64,000 nucleotides of DNA from Clostridiales bacterium (GTDB lineage Bacteria > Bacillota > Clostridia > Oscillospirales > Acutalibacteraceae), in the NCBI GenBank assembly GCA_019422525.1, contig JAHZDE010000009.1, positions 41,929 through 105,928 of the forward strand, read 5' to 3'. Position 1 is the first letter of the stretch. Each line of letters starts with the position of its first letter. The translations under genes and the position numbers were made by a program. Positions 35,527-44,475 of this stretch are shown here, one piece after another. A model generated the notes under the pieces. The model made no database searches. It was not told the DNA's origin and saw only the letters and a program-made list of their open reading frames with translations.

Positions 35527-36546
35527 ATGAAACGTATTGATACCCGGGACGCTGTGGGACAGGTACTCTGCCATGATGTGACCCAGATTATTCCCGGTGT
35601 TGTAAAAGACGCGGCTTTTCGCAAGGGACATGTGATTCGGGAAGAGGACATCCCCGTTTTGCTGAGCCTTGGGAAAGACCATGTTTATATTTGGGAAAAC
35701 GATGAAACCAAGCTGCACGAAAACGAGGCGGCCGAAGTTCTGCGCCGCATGTGCCAAAACACCGGGATGCACCCCACCCCGGTAAAGGAAGGGAAAATTG
35801 AACTGATAGCCGATGTGGACGGGCTGTTTCTGGTGGATTCCTCCCGACTGCGGGAAGTGAACAGCTTGGGTGAAATGATGATTGCCACCCGTCACGGCGG
35901 AACTGCGGTTCATGCCGGGGACAAGCTGGCCGGGATGCGGGTGATTCCGTTGGTGATTGACAAAGAAAAAATGGAGCAGGCACAAAACGCAGCTGGGGAC
36001 ACGCCCCTTTTAAAAATCGTTCCCTTCCCCAAAAAGAAGGCCGGGCTGGTAACTACCGGGAACGAAGTGTATCACGGGAGGATTCAGGACGCCTTTTCGC
36101 CGGTAGTCAAAAAAAAGCTGTCGGAATATGGGTGCGAGGTTGCCGAACATGCAGTGCTGCCCGATGACCACGAAGCCATTACCCGCACGATTAACAGGAT
36201 GCTGGAAAAAGGGCTTGATTTGGTGCTGTGTACCGGCGGCATGAGCGTGGACCCGGACGACCGGACACCGCTGGCCATTAAGAATACCGGGGCAAGTGTG
36301 CTGCAATATGGAGCGCCGGTGCTGCCGGGAGCCATGTTCCTGCTTGCCTATACGCAGGACGGAAGGCCCATTGCCGGGCTGCCAGGATGTGTGATGTATG
36401 CCGGGCGCACGGTGTTTGATTTAGTCCTCCCCTATCTTATTGCCGGCGTACCGGTGACAAGGGAGCAGCTGGCAGGCTATGGCGAAGGGGGTCTGTGCCT
36501 GGGCTGCGAAATCTGCACCTTCCCCAATTGCGGATTTGGAAAGTAA
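35527..36546 (+). CDS. MoeA-like molybdopterin-binding protein
   Basis: 339-aa protein with a MoeA/MogA-type molybdopterin-binding domain in its C-terminal half: AGLVTTGNEVYHGRI, LCTGGMSVDPDD and PGAMFLLAY. The first ~160 residues are not the standard MoeA domains I-II. It ends in a cysteine cluster, CLGCEICTFPNC. Start ATG at 35527 follows GGGAGG; an in-frame ATG at 35485 has none. First gene of the Moco cluster; it may insert molybdate or bind the cofactor, but this is inferred from the domain. Confidence 0.85.
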   Translation: MKRIDTRDAVGQVLCHDVTQIIPGVVKDAAFRKGHVIREEDIPVLLSLGKDHVYIWENDETKLHENEAAEVLRRMCQNTGMHPTPVKEGKIELIADVDGLFLVDSSRLREVNSLGEMMIATRHGGTAVHAGDKLAGMRVIPLVIDKEKMEQAQNAAGDTPLLKIVPFPKKKAGLVTTGNEVYHGRIQDAFSPVVKKKLSEYGCEVAEHAVLPDDHEAITRTINRMLEKGLDLVLCTGGMSVDPDDRTPLAIKNTGASVLQYGAPVLPGAMFLLAYTQDGRPIAGLPGCVMYAGRTVFDLVLPYLIAGVPVTREQLAGYGEGGLCLGCEICTFPNCGFGK

Positions 36547-36587
36547 GAATCCTGAAAATATAGTTTTACATACGGAGGATATTCACA

Positions 36588-37073
36588 ATGCCGCTGACTC
36601 ATTTTGATAAGAACGGCGCTGCCCACATGGTAGATGTTGGACAAAAAGAGCCCTCCCGGCGCACTGCGGTGGCCGTGGGGGCCATTTCCATGAATCGGGA
36701 ATGTTTTTTGGCAGTGGAAAGCGGGACGGCTAAAAAAGGTGATGTGCTGGGGGCTGCCCGGATTGCCGGAATTATGGGAGCCAAAAAAACCCCGGAGCTG
36801 ATTCCCCTATGCCATTTGATTGGGCTTACCAAATGCGCGGTGGAGTTTGTGCTGGATTCGGAAAGCTGCACGGTAACGGCCAAATGCACCGCCCAGACAA
36901 CCGGCGTAACCGGGGTGGAAATGGAGGCGCTAACCGGGGTTTCCTGCGCCCTTTTGACCATTTATGATATGTGCAAGGCGCTGGACAAATCCATGGTCAT
37001 TTCCGGCATTCATTTAGTGGAAAAACACGGGGGCAAAAGCGGAGACTTTTTCTTTGGAGGCGCTGGGGAATGA
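36588..37073 (+). CDS. moaC: Cyclic pyranopterin monophosphate synthase MoaC
   Basis: Converts the MoaA product to cPMP, the first stable Moco intermediate. 161 aa, normal length. MVDVGQKEPSRRTA, KKTPELIPLCHLI and GVEMEALTGVSCA are the conserved MoaC blocks. GGAGG precedes the ATG. Its stop codon overlaps the moaA start (ATGA). Confidence 0.97.
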   Translation: MPLTHFDKNGAAHMVDVGQKEPSRRTAVAVGAISMNRECFLAVESGTAKKGDVLGAARIAGIMGAKKTPELIPLCHLIGLTKCAVEFVLDSESCTVTAKCTAQTTGVTGVEMEALTGVSCALLTIYDMCKALDKSMVISGIHLVEKHGGKSGDFFFGGAGE

Positions 37074-38032
37074 AGGACCGTCTGGGACGGGAAATCGACT
37101 ATCTGCGGGTATCGGTGACGGACCGATGCAATTTGCGGTGCCGGTATTGTATGCCCCAAAGCCCCTGCTTTTTGCCGAAAGAAAAACTGCTTTCGCTGGA
37201 TGATTTCTTCCGGCTATGCAGCTGCGCCGCCCGGCTGGGAATCCGTCATCTCAAGGTTACCGGCGGGGAGCCTCTGGTGCGGCCGGGGCTTCTCCCCTTT
37301 TTGGGTAAGCTGAAAAAAATCCCGGGAATTGAAAGCGTAACCCTCACCACCAACGGGCTGCTGCTAAAAAAAATGCTGGCGGATTTGTGCCGCCTTGGGA
37401 TTGACGGAATCAATATCAGCCTCGACACACTGGATGAAAACCAATATCGCAGCCTTACCGGCGGCGGAAGCCTTTCGGCCGTCCTCAAAAGCCTTCAGGC
37501 AGCGGCGGCGTCCCCGATTCCCACAAAAATCAACGCGGTTTTAATGGAAGAAACCGCCGGGCAGATTCCCGCGCTGGCGGCCCTTGCAGAAAAAATGCCC
37601 GTTGACGTGCGGTTTATCGAAATGATGCCTATTGGGCTGGGAAGAGGAATGTCCGGGGTTTCTTCTGACAGGGCGCTGGCGGCCCTAAAAAGCCGGTGGC
37701 CGGATTTGTCCCCGGTTTTTGAAAAGCGCGGCAGCGGCCCTGCCCGCTATTTTGGCGCAGAAGGGCTTTGCGGGCGCATTGGCCTAATCGACAGCATGAG
37801 CCACCGGTTCTGCGAAAGCTGTAACCGGGTGCGCCTTACCTGTACCGGGATTTTGAAGCCTTGCCTGTGCTTTTCTTCCGGGGTGGATTTGTCCCCCCTG
37901 CTTATGTGCGGCAGTGATGATGAGATTATGGAAGCCATGGGGCGGGCTATTTTTGAAAAACCTGCTTCCCACTGCTTTTTGCAGCCGGAAGATAAAATGG
38001 AGACCCGCACCATGTATCAGATTGGAGGATAA
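37070..38032 (+). CDS. moaA: GTP 3',8-cyclase MoaA
   Basis: Radical SAM enzyme that starts Moco synthesis from GTP. 320 aa from ATG 37070, overlapping the moaC stop. The N-terminal cluster is CNLRCRYCMP (CX3CX2C), and the C-terminal cluster lies in FCESCNRVRLTCTGILKPCL. The protein ends ETRTMYQIGG, retaining the GG tail important for catalysis in other MoaA proteins. Confidence 0.97.
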   Translation: MKDRLGREIDYLRVSVTDRCNLRCRYCMPQSPCFLPKEKLLSLDDFFRLCSCAARLGIRHLKVTGGEPLVRPGLLPFLGKLKKIPGIESVTLTTNGLLLKKMLADLCRLGIDGINISLDTLDENQYRSLTGGGSLSAVLKSLQAAAASPIPTKINAVLMEETAGQIPALAALAEKMPVDVRFIEMMPIGLGRGMSGVSSDRALAALKSRWPDLSPVFEKRGSGPARYFGAEGLCGRIGLIDSMSHRFCESCNRVRLTCTGILKPCLCFSSGVDLSPLLMCGSDDEIMEAMGRAIFEKPASHCFLQPEDKMETRTMYQIGG

Positions 38033-38036
38033 CGCT

Positions 38037-38969
38037 TTGGGTAAAATTATGGCGGTGTGCATTTCTCAAAAAAGAGGGACTCAGAAAAAGCCGGTGCCCT
38101 GTGCCAAACTAACGCCAGAATGGGGCATTGTTGGGGATGCTCACGGAGGAAACTGGCACAGGCAGGTGAGCCTTTTAAGCTTTGAAAAAATAGAAGCTTT
38201 CCGAAAAAAAGGCGCGGCGGTTTCGTTTGGAGACTTTGGCGAAAACCTGGTGGTAGAAGGGTTTGATTTTGCCGCCCTGCCGGTTGGCTCCCTTTTGCAG
38301 TGCGGAGACGTGGTGCTGGAAATGACTCAGATTGGCAAGGAATGCCACAACCACTGCCCCATTTATCAGGCTATGGGCGACTGCATTATGCCCAGGGAAG
38401 GCGTGTTTGCCCGGGTGATTGCAGGCGGGGAAATCCATGTGGGGGATGAAATTTCCCTTTTGCAGCGAAATGAGCCGATGCCCTGGCAGGCAGCGGTGAT
38501 TACCCTTTCCGACAAGGGCGCTGCCGGGGAGCGGGAGGACAAAAGCGGCCCGCTGCTGGTGAAAAGGCTGGAGGAAGCCGGGTATCAGGTGATTGAGGCG
38601 CTGCTGCTGCCTGACGAAAAAGCCCTTTTGCAAAAGGAGCTTGTGCGCCTGTGCGACCAGCGCCGGCCCGATTTGATTTTGACTACCGGCGGCACCGGTT
38701 TTTCCCAAAGGGACTGTACCCCGGAGGCAACGCTGGCAGTTGCCGACCGCCTTGCCCCCGGCATCGCGGAAGCCATTCGGTCCGCCAGCCTGCAAATTAC
38801 GCCCCGGGCCATGCTGTCCCGAGGGGTTTCGGTCATCCGGGGAAAAACGCTCATTATCAACCTTCCCGGAAGCCCCAAAGCCGTGGAGGAAAGCCTGGAC
38901 GTTTTTCTCGACACCATTCCCCATGGGCTGGGGCTGCTGCGGGGGACTGTGGAAAACTGCGCAAGGTGA
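38037..38969 (+). CDS. MOSC domain-MogA fusion protein
   Basis: 310-aa fusion. Residues 1 to about 145 form a MOSC sulfurase-like domain (WGIVGDAHGG, FGDFGENLVVEG, then a Cys/His patch GKECHNHCPIY). Residues about 150-310 form a MogA/MoaB-type molybdopterin adenylyltransferase (AVITLSDKGAAGEREDKSG, LTTGGTGFSQRDCTPEAT). The best start is TTG at 38037, eight bases after GGAGG; the ATG at 38049 is too far from that site. Five bases separate it from moaA, so it is one operon. Confidence 0.88.
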   Translation: MGKIMAVCISQKRGTQKKPVPCAKLTPEWGIVGDAHGGNWHRQVSLLSFEKIEAFRKKGAAVSFGDFGENLVVEGFDFAALPVGSLLQCGDVVLEMTQIGKECHNHCPIYQAMGDCIMPREGVFARVIAGGEIHVGDEISLLQRNEPMPWQAAVITLSDKGAAGEREDKSGPLLVKRLEEAGYQVIEALLLPDEKALLQKELVRLCDQRRPDLILTTGGTGFSQRDCTPEATLAVADRLAPGIAEAIRSASLQITPRAMLSRGVSVIRGKTLIINLPGSPKAVEESLDVFLDTIPHGLGLLRGTVENCAR

Positions 38970-38988
38970 AAATTTCTTTTGGTTGGAG

Positions 38989-39006
38989 CATGTGTAAATC
39001 CACATG
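38989..39006 (+). terminator. Possible weak terminator hairpin before modA
   Basis: Palindrome CATGTG-N6-CACATG followed by TTTTCC, 20 bases after the MOSC-MogA stop. The stem is only six pairs, so readthrough into modABC is likely. Confidence 0.4.
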
Positions 39007-39057
39007 TTTTCCATAAATATTGCCCTGAAACATGGGCACGAAAGGAGTTTTTCTCAA

Positions 39058-39897
39058 ATGAAAAACCTGTTAAAACCCCTGTGCGCCCTGCTGCTGACCG
39101 CTGTTCTCACGGCATGCAGCGCCGCGCCCGCCGGCTCGTCTTCGGCGGATTCCAAACAGGAGACGGAAAGCACAGGCAGTTCTGATTCAAAGGAAGAAGC
39201 AGAGCTTACCGTGTTTGCCGCCGCCTCCCTCACCGAAACCCTGGAAGAGCTGGCAAAAACCTATGAGGCGGAGCACCCCGGCATTACCTTCTCCTTTAAC
39301 TTTGACTCTTCCGGTACCCTGCAAACCCAGATTGAAGAAGGCGCCGAGTGTGATTTGTTCCTCTCTGCCGCCCAAAAACAAATGGATGCTTTGGAAGAGC
39401 AAAACCTCATTGACAGCGACTCCCGCTTGGACTTGCTGGAAAACAAGGTGGTACTGGCAGTGCCCGACGGCAACCCAGCGGACATTCATTCCTTTGCAGA
39501 TATTGGAACGGATAAATGCCAGCTGATTGCCCTTGGTAACGACGACGTACCGGTTGGGGCCTATTCCATTGAAATTTTGACGGCTCTTGGGCTGCTGGAC
39601 GGGCTGGAAAGCAGCGGGAAAATTACCTATGGCTCCAATGTGAAAGAAGTAACCACTCAAATTAAGGAAAACTCAGTGGACTGCGGGATTGTATATGCAA
39701 CCGACGCCTATAGTGCAAAGCTGGAAGTGGCCGAAACAGCAGATGCCTCCCTGTGCAGCCAGGTGCTCTATCCGGCGGCGGTGCTGAAAAATGCCCCCCA
39801 TGCCGGAGAAGCCGCGGAATTCCTCGCCTTTTTGCAGGGGGAAAAAGCCAAAGAGGTTTTTGAAAAAGTCGGCTTCACTTTTCTTCCGGCAGCCTGA
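39058..39897 (+). CDS. modA: Molybdate ABC transporter substrate-binding lipoprotein ModA
   Basis: Captures molybdate outside the cell. 279 aa: a lipoprotein signal with lipobox LTAC (lipid-bearing C20), a Ser-rich linker, then a ModA fold beginning LTVFAAASLTETLEEL, with SSGTLQTQIEEGAECDLFLSA as the oxyanion-binding segment. Start ATG follows AAAGGAG. First of three transporter genes; tungstate may also be bound. Confidence 0.95.
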   Translation: MKNLLKPLCALLLTAVLTACSAAPAGSSSADSKQETESTGSSDSKEEAELTVFAAASLTETLEELAKTYEAEHPGITFSFNFDSSGTLQTQIEEGAECDLFLSAAQKQMDALEEQNLIDSDSRLDLLENKVVLAVPDGNPADIHSFADIGTDKCQLIALGNDDVPVGAYSIEILTALGLLDGLESSGKITYGSNVKEVTTQIKENSVDCGIVYATDAYSAKLEVAETADASLCSQVLYPAAVLKNAPHAGEAAEFLAFLQGEKAKEVFEKVGFTFLPAA

Positions 39898-39921
39898 TAT
39901 ACGGGAAAGGATTACATAGCT

Positions 39922-40590
39922 ATGGACTGGTTCCCTCTTTTTAACTCCCTGCGGGTTGCGGCCATTGCCACGGTGGTGGTGTTTTTTACCGGAATTTTTT
40001 GTGCCTACTATGTGGCAAAGCTGCCAAAGCTGTTAAAAGGCCTGCTGGATGTTGTGCTTACCCTTCCCCTGGTACTTCCGCCCACGGTAGTGGGATATTT
40101 TTTGCTGGTACTGCTGGGCAACAACCGGCCGCTGGGGCAATGGTTCCAGCAGGTGTTTGATATCCGGCTGGTGATGGTTTGGTATTCCGCCGTTTTTGCT
40201 TCCATCGTGGTGTCCTTTCCGCTCATGTACCGCACAGCAAGGGGCGCGTTTGAAAGCTTTGACGAAAACCTCTCCGACGCCGGGCGCACGCTGGGGCTTC
40301 CCGGATGGTATATTTTTTGGCGGGTGCGCCTGCCCGCCTGCCGGCAGGGAATTTTGGCCGGGACGGTTTTGGCCTTTGCCCGGGCGCTGGGGGAATATGG
40401 CGCAACCAGCATGATAGCGGGCTATACCCCGGGAAAAACCGCCACCATTTCCACCACGGTCTATCAGCTGTGGCGCACCAACAATGATGAACTGGCCTTT
40501 TATTGGGTGATGATTAACGTGGCGATTTCGGCGGCGGTGCTGCTGGCGGTTAACTTTTTGGAAAAACGGCAGAGGAGGCGCGTCCGTTGA
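39922..40590 (+). CDS. modB: Molybdate ABC transporter permease ModB
   Basis: 222-aa inner-membrane permease with about five to six helices. The ATPase-contact loop ARALGEYGATSMIAG is typical of ModB. It ends in the basic tail KRQRRRVR and its stop overlaps the modC start by 4 bases. Confidence 0.95.
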   Translation: MDWFPLFNSLRVAAIATVVVFFTGIFCAYYVAKLPKLLKGLLDVVLTLPLVLPPTVVGYFLLVLLGNNRPLGQWFQQVFDIRLVMVWYSAVFASIVVSFPLMYRTARGAFESFDENLSDAGRTLGLPGWYIFWRVRLPACRQGILAGTVLAFARALGEYGATSMIAGYTPGKTATISTTVYQLWRTNNDELAFYWVMINVAISAAVLLAVNFLEKRQRRRVR

Positions 40591-41639
40591 AGCTGTTTGT
40601 GGATATTGAAAAAAATTTTGGACGCTTTTGCCTGCGGGCAAAGTTTGAAACAAACGGGGACGTTACCGGGCTGCTGGGCGCTTCCGGCTGCGGGAAAAGC
40701 ATGACCCTGCGGTGCATTGCCGGAATTGAAAAGCCGGACAGGGGCTGCATCATCCTGGACGGCGAAACCCTTTTTGACAGCAAAAAAAGAATCAACCTCC
40801 CGCCCCAAAAAAGGAAGGTGGGCTACCTGTTCCAAAATTATGCCCTCTTCCCCAACATGACCGTGCGGCAGAATTTGCTGGCCGGGCTGTTTTGGGAAAA
40901 AAATCGGGCAAACCGGGAAAAGGCTTTGGAAGAAGCGGCTGCCCTTTTGCATTTGGAAGGGCTTTTGCAGCACCGGCCGGCCCAGCTTTCCGGCGGGCAG
41001 GCACAGCGGGCGGCGCTGGGAAGGATTTTGCTTTCGAAACCCCGGTTTTTGCTGCTGGACGAGCCCTTTTCCGCTTTGGATAGTCATTTGCGGGATCAGC
41101 TGCAATTGGACATGCTGGCGCTGCTGCAAAAAATGCAGCTTCCTTCCCTTTTGGTAACCCACAGCCGGGACGAAGCCTATCATATGTGTACCTCCCTTTT
41201 GCTGATGCATGACGGGAAAATCGTCCGCAGCGGCAAAACCAAAGAAGTTTTTGCCGACCCGAAAAGCAGCTATGCCGCCCATTTAACCGGCTGCAAAAAT
41301 CTGGCCGCTGCCGAAAAGGTGGACGGCCACACGGTTTGGGTGAAGGACTGGGGCGTTTCGCTTTCCTGTGCGGATGCGGTGGAGGAAGGGCTGACTGGCG
41401 TTGGAATTCGGGCCCATTATTTCCACCCAAATGCCCGACAAAATCGGCTGCCGGTTCTTCCTGTGAATCAAGTGGAGGAGCCCTTTGAATGGATTTTGCA
41501 GTTCCGTTTCCCTTCCCAAAAAGAAGGGACTCCCTCGGTTTGGTGGCGGATTCCTAAAGAGAAAAAACCGGCCGTGTTCCCGACAGAGCTGGGAGTCGCA
41601 CCGGAAAATGTTCTGCTGTTTTATGATGGCAGAGAATGA
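40587..41639 (+). CDS. modC: Molybdate ABC transporter ATPase ModC
   Basis: 350-aa ATPase that powers ModB. Walker A GASGCGKS (residues 31-38), Q-loop region FQNYALFPNMTV, signature LSGGQAQRAALGR, Walker B FLLLDEPFSALD and the switch His in VTHSRDEAY. A C-terminal region of about 115 residues probably forms a regulatory oxyanion-binding (TOBE-like) domain, though the sequence match is weak. Last gene of the cluster, followed by a strong terminator. Confidence 0.94.
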   Translation: MKLFVDIEKNFGRFCLRAKFETNGDVTGLLGASGCGKSMTLRCIAGIEKPDRGCIILDGETLFDSKKRINLPPQKRKVGYLFQNYALFPNMTVRQNLLAGLFWEKNRANREKALEEAAALLHLEGLLQHRPAQLSGGQAQRAALGRILLSKPRFLLLDEPFSALDSHLRDQLQLDMLALLQKMQLPSLLVTHSRDEAYHMCTSLLLMHDGKIVRSGKTKEVFADPKSSYAAHLTGCKNLAAAEKVDGHTVWVKDWGVSLSCADAVEEGLTGVGIRAHYFHPNARQNRLPVLPVNQVEEPFEWILQFRFPSQKEGTPSVWWRIPKEKKPAVFPTELGVAPENVLLFYDGRE

Positions 41640-41657
41640 GTAAGAATAAATGTTTTT

Positions 41658-41694
41658 AGGCGCTGGTGAGGGGTTCCTTTCCAGCGCCTTTTTT
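41658..41694 (+). terminator. Terminator of the Moco/mod cluster
   Basis: Nine-pair stem AGGCGCTGG with CCAGCGCCT, followed by TTTTT, 18 bases after the modC stop. Confidence 0.9.
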
Positions 41695-41850
41695 CGCCTC
41701 TATGTGCCGCTTTTTGGGAAGCAAATATCTGATTTTGAAAACCGGTTGTGATGATTGTTCATAAACAGGTTATATTTAAGAAATGTACAGCCGTTATACT
41801 AAGATTGATAAAGAAAATAGTTCAATCGGCTCTGAAAGGAGGAAGCCTCT

Positions 41851-42852
41851 ATGAAAAAAATCGTGATTGTTACAGGCGCAAACGGCCATTTGGGAAGTAC
41901 GCTTCTTCGTCTGTTGCGGGATTATGATGTACAGGTTCGGGGGCTTGTCCTCCCTGGGCAGACCATGAAAAAATATGAAAATACTCGCTGTTATTATGGA
42001 GATGTTCGGGATATAGAATCTATGCGGCCTATGTTTACTGATATTGAGAACGCTGAAGTCTTGGTAATCCACACGGCCGGGATTGTGGATATTTCGGAAA
42101 ACGTGTCCCCCCTGCTCTATGATGTGAATGTGGGCGGCACCCGGAACCTGATTGCCCTGTGCCGGGAATATGCGGTACGGCGGCTTGTCTATGTCAGCTC
42201 GGTACATGCCATTCCCGAAACAGATAAAACGGCTGTCCTGACCGAAGTGAAACATTTTTCTCCGGAGCAAGTGGTGGGCGGTTATGCCAAAACCAAGGCC
42301 GAAGCGACACAGCTGGTGTTGGATGCCGCCAGCGAAGGTCTGGATGCTGTAGTGGTTCATCCTTCCGGCATATTGGGTCCCTTTGACTCTTCTGGAAACC
42401 ATCTGGTACAAATGGTGAGCGATTATATCCGGGGAAAGCTTCCAGCCTGTGTGACCGGCGGATACGACTTTGTGGATGTGCGGGATGTTGCTCGAGGCTG
42501 CCTGCTGGCGGCAGAAAAAGGCCGCAAGGGAGAATGTTATATTCTGTCAAATCGCCATTATGAGCTACGGGACATTCTTTCTATGCTGCGCGGGATTGCT
42601 GGTGGAAGAAAGCTGCCGGTTCTGCCTATGTGGATGGCCAAAAGCGCCGTGCCCCTGATTCAGTGGCAGGCAAAACGAAAAAAACAGCGTCCCTTGTTTA
42701 CCCGCTATTCCCTGTATACCCTGCGAAGTAATGACCGTTTTTCCCACGATAAGGCCACAGCTGAACTGGGGTACCGGCCAAGGGACTTGCGCCAGACCTT
42801 GAGAGATACGGTTTTCTGGCTGAAAGGGCCTTTGCCCCAGCATGCCGGTTGA
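41851..42852 (+). CDS. NAD(P)-dependent epimerase/dehydratase family protein (extended SDR)
   Basis: 333-aa extended short-chain dehydrogenase. The nucleotide-binding loop is VTGANGHLGSTLL, DVRD follows, and the catalytic set is VSSVHA with YAKTK (Tyr-x-x-x-Lys). The C-terminal half resembles 3-beta-HSD or dihydroflavonol-reductase relatives. The ATG follows GGAGG. It stands as a single gene between the mod terminator and the thiE-thiD leader. Substrate unknown. Confidence 0.85.
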   Translation: MKKIVIVTGANGHLGSTLLRLLRDYDVQVRGLVLPGQTMKKYENTRCYYGDVRDIESMRPMFTDIENAEVLVIHTAGIVDISENVSPLLYDVNVGGTRNLIALCREYAVRRLVYVSSVHAIPETDKTAVLTEVKHFSPEQVVGGYAKTKAEATQLVLDAASEGLDAVVVHPSGILGPFDSSGNHLVQMVSDYIRGKLPACVTGGYDFVDVRDVARGCLLAAEKGRKGECYILSNRHYELRDILSMLRGIAGGRKLPVLPMWMAKSAVPLIQWQAKRKKQRPLFTRYSLYTLRSNDRFSHDKATAELGYRPRDLRQTLRDTVFWLKGPLPQHAG

Positions 42853-42865
42853 TGGTCTTCTCTGC

Positions 42866-42894
42866 TTGCAAAAAAAACAGGGAACGTGTATAAT
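42866..42894 (+). promoter_or_regulatory. Promoter of the thiE-thiD fusion gene
   Basis: TTGCAA (42866-42871), a 17-base spacer and TATAAT (42889-42894). The start point would be near 42901, upstream of the hairpin at 42911. Confidence 0.75.
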
Positions 42895-42910
42895 CAAAAA
42901 AGCCCGTATA

Positions 42911-42950
42911 CCCCGCAGAGCCTTTTGAAAAGGGCTGCGGGGCTTTTTTT
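42911..42950 (+). terminator. Terminator or attenuator hairpin in the thiE-thiD leader
   Basis: Stem CCCCGCAG...CTGCGGGG with an inner CCTTTT/AAAAGG helix, followed by seven T. It lies between the promoter and the ribosome binding site. It could end the epimerase transcript, attenuate thiE-thiD, or both. The 5' AGCCC at the predicted start could pair with GGGCT inside the stem. Confidence 0.8.
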
Positions 42951-42977
42951 GATATTTGTATATTGGAGGGGATCCCA

Positions 42978-44414
42978 TTGTATTTTTCTGGAAACCAGCT
43001 TCTTTTATATGCCGTTACCGACCGGGGATGGCTAAAGCCCGGCGAAACCCTGGCACAGCAGGTGGAAAGCGCCCTGAAAGGCGGCGTGACCATGGTGCAG
43101 CTGCGGGAGAAAGAACTGCCCCGGGAGCAGTTTTTGCAGCAGGCACGGGAGATTCTTCCCCTGTGCCGCCGATTCGGCGTGCCGCTGATTATTAACGACG
43201 ACGTGCAGCTGGCGCTGGAAGTCGGGGCCGACGGCGTACATATTGGCCAGGAAGATATGGCCTATGAAAAAGCTCGCCAGCTGCTGGGGCCGAATAAAAT
43301 CATCGGCGTCAGCGCCCACAATCCGCAAGAAGCTTTGCAAGCACAAAAAGCCGGGGCCGACTATCTGGGCTGCGGGGCGGTATTTGGCTCTTCCACCAAA
43401 GAGGGGGTACAAACACTAACTCCCGCAGGTCTGAAAGCGATCTGTGAAGCCGTTGAAATTCCCGTGGTGGCCATTGGCGGGATTAGCGAGAAAAATCTGG
43501 AACAGCTCAAAGGCTGCGGCGCCTATGGCGCGGCGGTGGTTTCGGCTATTTTTGCAAAGGAAAATAAAGAAGAGGCGGCCCGACACCTTTCTACTATGGC
43601 CGAATCCGTTTTTGGGTTCCACAGCCATGGTATGAAAACGGCTTTGACTATCGCTGGGTCTGATTCCAGCGGCGGCGCCGGAATCCAGGCAGACATGAAA
43701 ACCATGGCGGCTCACGGTGTGTATGCCATGAGCGCCATTACAGCCCTGACCGCCCAGAATACCACCGGCGTATATGGGGTGATGGAGTCCACGCCCGAAT
43801 TTTTGAAAAACCAGCTGGACTGTGTGTTTACCGATATTTTCCCCGACGCCGTAAAAATCGGCATGGTGAGCAGCGCTCCCCTGATTCACACCATTGCCGA
43901 AGCGCTGAAAGAGTATCGCCCTCATAACATTGTGCTGGACCCGGTAATGGTTTCCACCAGCGGGAGCCGCTTGTTGGCGGAAAACGCCTCCCAGGCCCTC
44001 CTTATGGAGCTTGCCCCGCTGGCGGACATCATCACGCCCAACATTCCCGAGGGTGAAGTGCTCAGCGGAATGAAAATCCGCAGCAAACAGGACATGGAGC
44101 AGGCTGCCCGTATTATCAGCGAAAAATTCAGCGGAGCCATCCTCCTCAAAGGCGGCCATCTGGCCGATACCTCCGACGATTTGCTGTATGTGGATGGACA
44201 GTCTCACTGGTTTATCGGGCGGCATATCCCCAACCCCAACACTCACGGTACAGGATGCACTCTGTCAAGTGCCATTGCCAGTTGCCTTGCATTGGGCTTC
44301 TCTTTGCCAGAAAGCGTACAGAGAGCTAAAAATTATGTGGCCGGCGCTCTCTTTGATGGACTGGATTTGGGCCATGGCAGTGGGCCTCTGAATCATGGAT
44401 ATCGGAGCCATTGA
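42978..44414 (+). CDS. thiED: Bifunctional thiamine phosphate synthase / HMP-P kinase (ThiE-ThiD)
   Basis: 478-aa fusion joining thiamine halves. Residues 1 to about 210 are ThiE: VTMVQLREKE, INDD, GADGVHIGQED, CGAVFGSSTK and VAIGGI are all present. Residues from about 219 are ThiD (TALTIAGSDSSGGAGIQADMK, NIPEGEVLSG, NTHGTGCTLSSAIA), which phosphorylates HMP and HMP-P. The start is TTG at 42978, eight bases after GGAGG, since no ATG fits. It is unlinked to the riboswitch operon at 4083-8863, which lacks both activities, and completes that pathway. Confidence 0.95.
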   Translation: MYFSGNQLLLYAVTDRGWLKPGETLAQQVESALKGGVTMVQLREKELPREQFLQQAREILPLCRRFGVPLIINDDVQLALEVGADGVHIGQEDMAYEKARQLLGPNKIIGVSAHNPQEALQAQKAGADYLGCGAVFGSSTKEGVQTLTPAGLKAICEAVEIPVVAIGGISEKNLEQLKGCGAYGAAVVSAIFAKENKEEAARHLSTMAESVFGFHSHGMKTALTIAGSDSSGGAGIQADMKTMAAHGVYAMSAITALTAQNTTGVYGVMESTPEFLKNQLDCVFTDIFPDAVKIGMVSSAPLIHTIAEALKEYRPHNIVLDPVMVSTSGSRLLAENASQALLMELAPLADIITPNIPEGEVLSGMKIRSKQDMEQAARIISEKFSGAILLKGGHLADTSDDLLYVDGQSHWFIGRHIPNPNTHGTGCTLSSAIASCLALGFSLPESVQRAKNYVAGALFDGLDLGHGSGPLNHGYRSH

Positions 44415-44475
44415 TAGGGTATTTACATTGAAAGCCACAAATATCATACAACACGATAAAATTGATTAAAAAACT

